From positions 16,011,001 to 16,075,000 of the forward strand of contig CM028340.1 in assembly GCA_016647705.1 (NCBI GenBank): DNA of 64,000 nt, written 5' to 3'. Under the pieces are notes generated by a model. That model was not told where the DNA came from and did not search any database. It was given only the letters and a program-made list of their open reading frames with translations. This document shows, in pieces, positions 57,515 to 64,000 of the stretch. This DNA comes from Eucommia ulmoides (lineage: Eukaryota > Streptophyta > Magnoliopsida > Garryales > Eucommiaceae). Each line of letters opens with the position of its first letter. Positions within the stretch are counted from its first letter, which is position 1. A program made the position numbers and the translations under genes.

Positions 57515-59840
57515 TGAGTTTGTTCCATAGGTTGTGTTTGAGGAAGAATCTCATTGTTGTCTTGTTCTGGAACAATGTTAGGAATAAAAGCATAAACCTG
57601 AACATCGTTATCCAAAACTGGAATAGTATCTTGAACAGCGATAGGTATAGAGACCTGATCACCGTCAATAACATGTTCCCCTTCCAAGAAAATTGTGTCT
57701 TGAACAGCAATAAGTACAGACACATGATTACCGTCAATAACAGATTCTTCTTCAAAGATAACATTCCTTATGTTTCATTCCCCCTCAAACTCAACACTTT
57801 CAAGGAATCTTGCATTTCCCGTTTCAAAGAAGGATATTAATGTGGGATCATAAAACTTGTAGCCCCGAAAGCGCTCAGCATAACCAACAAAATAGCAACT
57901 AATCGTACTTGAGTCCAATTTTCTTTCATGTGGCTTATAAGGCCGTACCTCAGCTGGACAACCCCAAATGTGCAAATCCTTAATGCTAGGCTTCTTGCAT
58001 GTCCAGAGCTCATAGGGGGTTTTGGCAACTGCTTGCGGTCTTTAAAGCTTCTCCCCAAAGTGACTCTGGTAAGGGAGAATGACAAATCATACTCCTTACC
58101 ATATCCTTAAGAGTCCAGTTTCGTCGCTCTGCAACACCGTTCATGCTGGATTTGCCCGGCATTGTCTATTGCGGAACAATTTCACACTCATTGAGAAAAA
58201 TTGCAAAGGGTCCTGGACGTTGTTCTCCTGATCCGTCATTTCTCCCGTAGTATTCACCACTACGGTCCGATCTGACAGTCTTAATTTTCTTTCAAAGGTT
58301 AAGTTCAACTTCAGCTTTGAAAGATTCGAAGGCGTCCAAGGATTGAAACTTCTCATGAATCAAATATAGGTACCCATAACGAGATTAGTCATTCCATAAA
58401 TCCGTAGGGAATGGACCACATATATCTGTATGTATTAGTTCTAAGACATTTGTAACTCTCTCGACACCTAATTTTCTTCTGTTTGTTCATTTCCCCTTCA
58501 TGCACTCGATGCAGACTTGAAAGTCTGTTAAATCTAGGGGTTTAAGAATTCCATCCGACACAAGTCTCTGAATTCTCTGTTTAGAGACCTAAGCGCTTGT
58601 GCCACAGGGTGGCGGAATTCTCATTGAATTTTTGTTTTATACCATGTGAATTTGTTTGCAGTATTTCATTATAGGAACTAATGTCACGCATATATAGATT
58701 ATCAATCAAAAAACTGAAACCAATAAAATTTGAACCCTCATAGAGACTAACTTTATTATTTTCGAAATAACAATTAAAATCTGATTTGTCCAAACTAGAA
58801 ATAGAATTCAAGTTTCGTCTAAAAGACGATGCAATAAATGTCTCATACAAATCCAAACAAAATTCAATTTTCAACCGTAATCTAAAAGTCCCTATAGCTT
58901 CCGCCGCAATTTTATTGTCGTCGCCCACAAAGATTAATCTTTCAGCATCACTTGGTGGTCGGCTCCACAGGCAACCTTGCATAGTCATACTTATGTGAGC
59001 AATAGCATCAGAATCTACCCACCAAGTATCCATAGATACAAAAGTGAAATTGACTTCAGAACAAACCAAAGTTAGAAACGTACTCTTCTTTGCACGCTAA
59101 GCGGCATACTTGGAACACTCTTTTTTCACGTGTCTTGTCCTTTTGCAGAAGTAGCAGATAAAGATCTCATCCTGTTTCTTTTGTTTCTTTTGTCGAGAAG
59201 ATCCTTCCGCAGCAACCTCGGCTTTCTTCTTTTTCTTGCTCTGAGAGGTCGAGGCCAAGTGAGAACTTTCAGTCTTATCTCGCTCATGTCTCTCTTCTTC
59301 TTACACACAATGAGATAAAAGCTCATTGAGGGACTATTTGTCATTCTGAGTATTATAACTCACTTTGAATTGCCTAAAATGTGCAGGAAGAGAGATCAAA
59401 ACTAAATGTACAAGTAAGTCATCAGACAACTCTAGCTTTAGTGCCTTTAGTTTTGATGCAAGATTAGACATCTCCATGATATACTCCCTTATGTTCCCTT
59501 TTCCTTTATACTTCATCGCGACGAGTTTACCCAGAAGGTTACTGGTCTTTGACTTTTCGTTTTTGGCAAAGAATTGCTCTCAACAATAAAGCCTCAAAAT
59601 GCTTTTGAAATGGTGCGCTTCATAGTCATCAAACACATCCAGTTGGACCAATCCCACTTTTCTATTTTAACCTCATTGAGGTTTTCCAGAGTAGAAGTAG
59701 GTCGTTCCTCCCGTAGCGCTTGATCCAAATCCATACAACCGAGAACAATTTCCACGGTTTTTTTTTCAGACCTTGAAGTTCATCCCTTTCAGGATTGGGA
59801 TATTGCTAATTTGGGCAGAAACATTCGGTGCAATAGTAAT
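57515..59840 (-). pseudogene. Copia C gag, protease, integrase and linker (proximal half)
   Basis: Read leftward from about 59840: gag with ISNIPILKGMNFKV, KYKGKGNIREYIMEMSNLAS and SDDLLVHLVLISLP. Next is a CCHC-like CYFCKRTRHVKKEC with the Gly and His partly altered. The protease site is WWVDSDAIAHIS (usual DSGATAH; Gly is Asp), followed by pre-integrase LWHKRLGL and CIECMKGK, and integrase with LELIHTDICGPF and KTPYELW. The linker contains three imperfect copies of an IAVQDTI / DGDQVS unit and ends EQTQQ at 57515. Many stops. The order identifies Ty1/copia. The distal half is at 46441-48087. Confidence 0.9.
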
Positions 59841-60430
59841 AGAAACTGTATAGAGAATAAAATAAATAAGCACATATTCAAGCATGTCATAAAATAATAA
59901 AATAAGACATAAATAATTAATCCAAATTTGGGGATCAATCTCAAGATACCTACCACAACATTAATTCCTAATCTTTGGACAGAATAATTAATTGTAATTG
60001 GTATTCTCAGCGTAGGAATCAAATGTTGATAATAGGTCTTATCAAATAATAAGTCTTTCTTTGAACCGACTTATTGTTTACATGAAAACTTGATAATCAT
60101 CACACATTTATTCCCGCATGTATGTTTATTATTTAGCCAAACAATAACCTTCATTTGGGCTGATTATTGATTGCATAGATAATAACCATATTAATCTCAA
60201 ACAATGTCTATTATTTAGTCAAACGATAATCTTCCTTTGGCCCCGTTATGGTTCGCATAAACAACAACCATCAATGTTTATTATTCGGTTAAACAATAGT
60301 CTTCTTTTGGGCCAATTATTGCTCGCATAAATAATAAATATTTATATCTCAATATCTTAAAATAAAATAAACTACACAACATAAATTACTTTGGTAACAT
60401 ATTGTTTAATTTTAATTTATTTCAAGATAT
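59841..60430 (-). repeat. Copia C upstream region with three tandem units of about 80 bp
   Basis: Units at about 60123-60190, 60207-60275 and 60277-60347. Each reads tgtttattatttagycaaac, aataatcttcctttgggc, then attattg-ttgcataaataa. A possible splice acceptor (ctctatacAG on the minus strand near 59846) lies just before the gag start, so part of this may be a leader intron. No LTR homologous to 45478-45987 was found here. Confidence 0.6.
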
Positions 60431-60435
60431 AAGAA

Positions 60436-60985
60436 AATGTTAGTCGACCGTCCTTATGGTCCATTGATCGAATGTCGTGGAATGAGTTAAGGTTTTTGAC
60501 GTTGGGGTATTCAATCGGTCAACTGATCGTATCTGTCCTTAAGCTGTCGATTAACTGACCATGAAGGTTCGATCGACCGATCGGTCATCCCAAGAAAAAG
60601 GTTGAGATCCTGAATTAATCCATCGACCAACTGGAAAGGTTCGGTCGACCGAAATTAGATAACCTTGATATCCTGTATCGATCGGTTGACCGACCATAAA
60701 GGGTCGGTCAACTGATCGATCATCCTGGAAAAACAAAAAAAAAAATTGGGATCCTGAATTAGTCGGTCGACCGACCAAAAAGGTTTGGTCGACCAAAATT
60801 GGACAACCTTAGCATCCTGTATCGATCGATTGACCGACCATAAAGGGTCGATCGACCGATCGATCAGAACCCAAAAAGAAGGGTATCCTAAATCAGTCGG
60901 TCGACCGATCGATCCAGAACCAGAAACGCCCTTTTACTGAATCGGTTGACCAATTCTTAAGAATCGGTTGATCGATTCAACTTTA
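60436..60985. repeat. Array of GGTCGACC/GGTTGACC palindromic words with a 145-bp higher-order repeat
   Basis: More than fifteen copies of tcggtcgaccga or ggttgaccgacc. The longer block starting gatcctgaatta is repeated at 60605 and 60750, and continues with tatcgatcgrttgaccgacc and ataaagggtcg in both copies. The same kind of word clusters occurs inside copia A LTRs (6645-6910, 12425-12870, 14390-14745, 56545-56790), but here there is no surrounding LTR. Confidence 0.78.
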
Positions 60986-61366
60986 ATTCAACCAAATCTT
61001 ATTTCAATCCTAACTTTGACCATGATTCAACTCGATTTTGGGAATACTCAATACATGAAAGTTGTAAATGTTGTTTTGAGATTTCCACAAAATTTATCTC
61101 CATCCATTTCTAGATTTACCTCTGGTAGTTCCCTTCCCTCCAAAGCTTCTCGATTTCATACGGACCAGAGCTTCTCGATTTCGTCGACGATGATGACATT
61201 GGAATCCAAATAGATCGTCCGATGAATACAGGGTTCAAGCAGTTCAGCCAAATGGGTTCTCGCGTAGTTCAATGGATTATCAAGAGCTTAACGAATCAAA
61301 TGAAATCAAATCTCTCACCATAGCTTCATCAGATGTGTAAACCTTAAATCTCGATTCTCACTCCAA
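60986..61366 (+). other. Probable 5' leader region of the TBL-like gene
   Basis: More balanced composition than its surroundings. A duplicated agcttctcgattt word occurs at 61144 and 61168. An 81-codon frame ends at 61213 and has no recognised family. No TATA box can be assigned with confidence. Confidence 0.35.
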
Positions 61367-61797
61367 ATGTCTAAGAACCCATCTCACCAACACGATTTCG
61401 ATTCATTTCCATCCATGGATTTCTTCAAGAAAATCAAGCGTTTCAGACTATTCGAACCCTCACTAGGGATTCTGGGTTTCGTTTTGGTCACTCTCTTTGT
61501 GATTGTCTCATTTTGCTTGGATTACAGGGTCGTGACCAACGGGTTTCGATTTCCGTCGCCGTCCGATAAGGTTTTGTGGTTTAGATTTGAAGGGCCGGGT
61601 TCCAGTGATCGGAGCCAGAGGGTTGATTTTCTGATTGAAAATGGCGGCAAGTGTGGCGTGTTCGACGGTGATTGGTTGTGGGATGAGAGCTACCCACTGT
61701 ATGAATCAAGGGATTGTGGGTTTTTGGATGAAGACGACCGGATTTGTTCTACACCAAATGGAGATGGCAGCCCAAATATTGCAACCTGTCCAAGTTA
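61367..61797 (+). pseudogene. TRICHOME BIREFRINGENCE-LIKE (TBL) family first exon, frameshifted
   Basis: ATG at 61367 opens a frame with a cytoplasmic N-terminus, one membrane segment (ILGFVLVTLFVIVSFCL, residues about 37-55) and a stem. It then runs into the PMR5N domain: GKCGVFDGDWLWDESYPLYE, SRDCGFLDE. This is the layout of Golgi polysaccharide O-acetyltransferases of the TBL family. After LDE roughly 22 bases are missing, and the conserved continuation appears in the next frame as RPDLFYTKWRWQPKYCNLS, followed by a donor GTTAAG (61794). The original frame ends instead at a stop at 61797. The catalytic GDS and DxxH regions of later exons are not in the window. Recent, lightly damaged host gene fragment. 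Confidence 0.8.
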
Positions 61798-62330
61798 AGT
61801 TTTTTGTTACCTCGTACATAAATTGCATAAGAAAATGTAAAGATTACAATGTTGGATTTTTCTGGGTTTATGTTATTTTGATGAAGTTGTGTTAATTTCA
61901 TATGATTTCGGATCGAAGCGGGAGCTCTAGATATAACAATGATAGAGTGGGAAAGGAGGGGGGGGGGGGGGGGGGGGGGTTTTGAAATTGATGTGAGGAA
62001 AGCGGAGGAAAGGAAAAAGAAAAAAAACAAGACCATTATACCCTTAAAAAATACTTTCTATTTGTTAGTTTTGATAAAATAAAAAAAAAAAATTAATAGA
62101 AGATTTTTTAAAATTGTTTTTATACTTAAGAATCAAAACTAAAAAATAATAAATTTATTGGACTACATAAAAACGTGTTAATAATTAAAAAATCTAAAAT
62201 ATAATTTGCTCATAAATTTATAATGAAAATGAACATGCTTGATTTTTGAGTTCTTTACCTAATAAATATAAAAACAAAAAAAAAAAATTCTGACAACGGA
62301 TCTATTTTAACTTATTTACGGATCCCGTGT
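61798..62330. other. Intron-like or flanking DNA
   Basis: Begins at the TBL exon donor. It contains an uninterrupted run of 22 G (61958-61979), rare in plant nuclear DNA, followed by AT-rich sequence. No later TBL exon was found. Confidence 0.5.
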
Positions 62331-62620
62331 ATTTCGGGGTTGATAATCCCGGAAACTGAGATCCCGGGATTTGCCGATTAAATTTTTTTTTTTTTTTGGG
62401 ACATATGGTCCCGGGGTTACCAACCCCGGGACCCTAAGCTAGAGCCGCTAGCTGCTTGTGCAAGCAGCTGAAGCAGCTTCAGCTGCTTGCACAAGTAGCT
62501 AGCCGTGACCATCCCGGGGTTGGTAACCCCGGGATCTTATCGCCGGACTCTGAGCAGATGCCGTCGACGGCATCTCCGGCGGCTGACGGGTCCCTGGGTT
62601 ACCAACCCCGGGACCATCCG
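62331..62620. repeat. GC-rich cluster of perfect and near-perfect palindromes
   Basis: CCCGGGGTTACCAACCCCGGG (62410-62430, 21 bp) and its reverse complement at 62513-62533. A diverged direct copy lies near 62593-62613 and a decayed copy near 62335. A 57-bp hairpin with 28-bp arms is at 62447-62503, and a 20-bp perfect palindrome AGATGCCGTCGACGGCATCT at 62556-62575, bracketed by GCCGGA/TCCGGC. Each arm set could extrude as a cruciform or form a foldback RNA. Surrounded by AT-rich DNA and T/A runs. Confidence 0.85.
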
Positions 62621-63324
62621 TCTTAAAAAAAAAAAAAAAAAAAAAAAATTTAATCCGCCAAATCTAACCCCTTCCCCTTCCGCAACTGTTTGGAACTCTT
62701 TCCTCTCTCGGCCTTCTCCAACCGACCCCTTCTTACAACTCTTTCATTTCTCGGATTTTCAGGTAATTTTAATATATTTGTTAATTTGATTATTATATTT
62801 TTTACTTATTTAATCAATTAGTTTACTTAATTTATAATTAATTTATTAATTTAGTTAATTTATTTTTTAAGTTATTTTACTAATTTAATTTGTTAATTTA
62901 GTTATTTAATTAAAAATTAAGAATTTTAACATCTCAAAATTTGAATAAATTATTATTTAGTTAATCTGTTTGTTATTTACTTTACTTATTTAATTTGTTA
63001 AGTAGTTAGTTAATTTAATTTGTTAGATTACTTGTTTAATTTCTTAGTTAGTTTGTTACTTTAATATTTTTTTGACAACTATTTTTCGTGATGTTATGTA
63101 CTTTATTTTTTATGTATTGTCTTTGTTATGTATTGCGTTTGTTATACCTTGTCTATATCATGTCTACCTTCGAAAAATTTTCTTTCAAATTCAAGAAGAA
63201 TAAATATGTACGGTAGATTAACAACTTTTTAACCTCTACAAACGTTAAAAAAAAAAAAAAAAAAGATTATTTACAAAAAATTGTATTTACAATCCTATAC
63301 TTAAACTATCTACTATTTAACTAA
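62621..63324. other. AT-rich spacer
   Basis: A-run at 62625-62648, then short taatttgttaatttagtta-type repeats (62760-63070) and a second A-run at 63247-63264. The possible donor AGGTAATTTT near 62760 follows a CT-rich stretch. No coding evidence. Confidence 0.5.
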
Positions 63325-63897
63325 CTATGTACCACAAGGCCTATGTCGGACGTTCCTCCGCCCTCGGCGTTGAGCAATCGGAGGTTCCTCAACCTCGTCA
63401 TGAAGCTGTGTAACTTGTCCATCGTCCCCCAACCATGGCACCGGTGACACTTGTCTTTCCAATCTTGTCGGTTGGACAAATGCCATTGGAGGATTCACGC
63501 CTGAAGTTGAGACAATTTCGTCCATCGCAGGAGTGAAGAATGAAGGTGATGGTTGTGTACCTAGCTGCAATGGCTCATGCGAATAAGGGTCGTGCATCTG
63601 GTACACGTCGGAAGGCCCAGCACCGTCACCCAATCCGTATGTGCTAAATGGTCCGTCATAAGCACCCATGTTGTACGATGTGGATGGTCCGACATCACCC
63701 ACACTATCTGGATAGTAGGCATCAGAAGTCCATGGCTGAGGAGGAGACTGATGAACAGGCTGCGGAGATAGAGGAACGTCAGCTGCCACATGGCGTGGTA
63801 CTCCTCGGTGCATTCTCCCAATGGTGCCATCATTGATGGCATGAGCCAATGCAATACCTGATTCCGCAGTACCCGACCGCAGAGTTAAATCACTCAA
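63325..63897 (-). CDS. C-terminal part of an unrecognised, possibly transposon-derived protein
   Basis: A 190-codon open frame with balanced codon use, unlike its AT-rich surroundings. It is open upstream past the first Met (VSNLIRL precedes it without a stop), so it is probably an exon following an intron in the 63900-64000 region. It begins with a short helix-like segment (SGTAESGIALAHAINDGTIG), continues with a Pro/Ser/Tyr/Gly-rich disordered part and ends QRRGRRNVRHRPCGT. Such low-complexity tails with a basic R-x-x-R-RP-CGT end are familiar from plant mobile-domain and MULE-associated proteins, but I cannot name the family. The two other frames over it are shadows. Confidence 0.5.
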   Translation of the reverse strand: MSDLTLRSGTAESGIALAHAINDGTIGRMHRGVPRHVAADVPLSPQPVHQSPPQPWTSDAYYPDSVGDVGPSTSYNMGAYDGPFSTYGLGDGAGPSDVYQMHDPYSHEPLQLGTQPSPSFFTPAMDEIVSTSGVNPPMAFVQPTRLERQVSPVPWLGDDGQVTQLHDEVEEPPIAQRRGRRNVRHRPCGT

Positions 63898-64000
63898 GCG
63901 TATCAGGTTTGATACCTCCGTATCGTACGAAACACATATAATTGGTTAATTAATGCATGAATAATAACAACATAATCAAACTCATATAACTAAACAGATG
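63898..64000. other. Right edge of window
   Basis: AT-rich. In minus orientation it may hold the acceptor of an intron preceding the 63325-63897 frame (tacggAG/gtatcaaac near 63918). Too short to say more. Confidence 0.35.

Noticed and set aside
57454..57723. Separate small host gene with internal repeats
   Set aside because: It lies between the integrase and RT parts of copia C, in frame with neither stop-free end, and corresponds to the variable linker of the polyprotein.
61256..61330. tRNA-like tagttcaatggattat stretch
   Set aside because: Resembles a tRNA D-arm and B-box only superficially; no complete cloverleaf can be formed.
62505..62789. 94-codon plus-strand frame
   Set aside because: Runs through palindromes and an A-run; no family character.

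Overview
This is nuclear DNA from a flowering plant, most likely a eudicot. It is AT-rich, full of homopolymer and microsatellite tracts, and made almost entirely of nested, decayed transposable elements. Two host-derived gene fragments recognised by their protein families (a DUF7086 protein and a TRICHOME BIREFRINGENCE-LIKE exon) exist only in land plants. I see no bacterial, viral or organelle genes, no CRISPR array, no rRNA and no convincing tRNA. I found no intact host gene. The species cannot be named from the sequence.

Layout. (1) 1-6088: the 5' part (leader, tRNA-iMet primer binding site, LTR) of a minus-strand LTR retrotransposon, here called family R1. Its LTR is split by a plus-strand R1 solo LTR (1221-4341, target duplication TTTAA). 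(2) 6089-16215: a decayed plus-strand Ty1/copia element (copia A). Its gag end is split by a solo LTR of its own family (6173-8587, duplication GTCCC/GTCTC), and its 3' end carries one full LTR followed by a truncated second LTR. (3) 16216-18038: AT-rich sequence with dispersed repeats. (4) 18039-22196: a minus-strand Athila-like LTR split by another R1 solo LTR (18388-21189, duplication CACTA). (5) 22197-28113: intergenic DNA, a 5' copia LTR/PBS/gag stub (copia B), a five-copy tandem array and a MITE-like element. (6) 28114-42396: a non-coding LTR retrotransposon with LTRs at 28119-28870 and 41568-42391 and matching GATTG duplications. Inside it sit a small MITE and a roughly 9.6-kb Mutator-like element (MULE). 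The MULE carries a plus-strand DUF1985/Ulp1-like protease gene and a minus-strand MuDR-type transposase gene arranged tail to tail, the Kaonashi/VANDAL type of organisation. (7) 42392-45000: nested MITEs and minisatellites. (8) 45000-60430: a broken DUF7086 gene abutting the 3' LTR of a minus-strand Ty1/copia element (copia C). Copia C is split by a non-autonomous Athila-like element (48093-57509), whose 3' LTR is itself split by two further solo LTRs. (9) 60431-64000: a palindromic tandem repeat, a frameshifted first exon of a TBL gene, a dense cluster of perfect palindromes, and the C-terminal part of an unrecognised minus-strand protein.

The most interesting unit is the MULE in region 6. 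It couples a DUF1985/Ulp1-like protein and a transposase with a short motif around CAGTAAAAATTAC, dispersed through its introns, spacers and a terminal tandem array. That resembles the sequence-specific anti-silencing systems known from Arabidopsis VANDAL elements. Coordinates of element ends come from short inverted termini (TG..CA) and matching 5-bp duplications read by eye. Divergence and age were not calculated.
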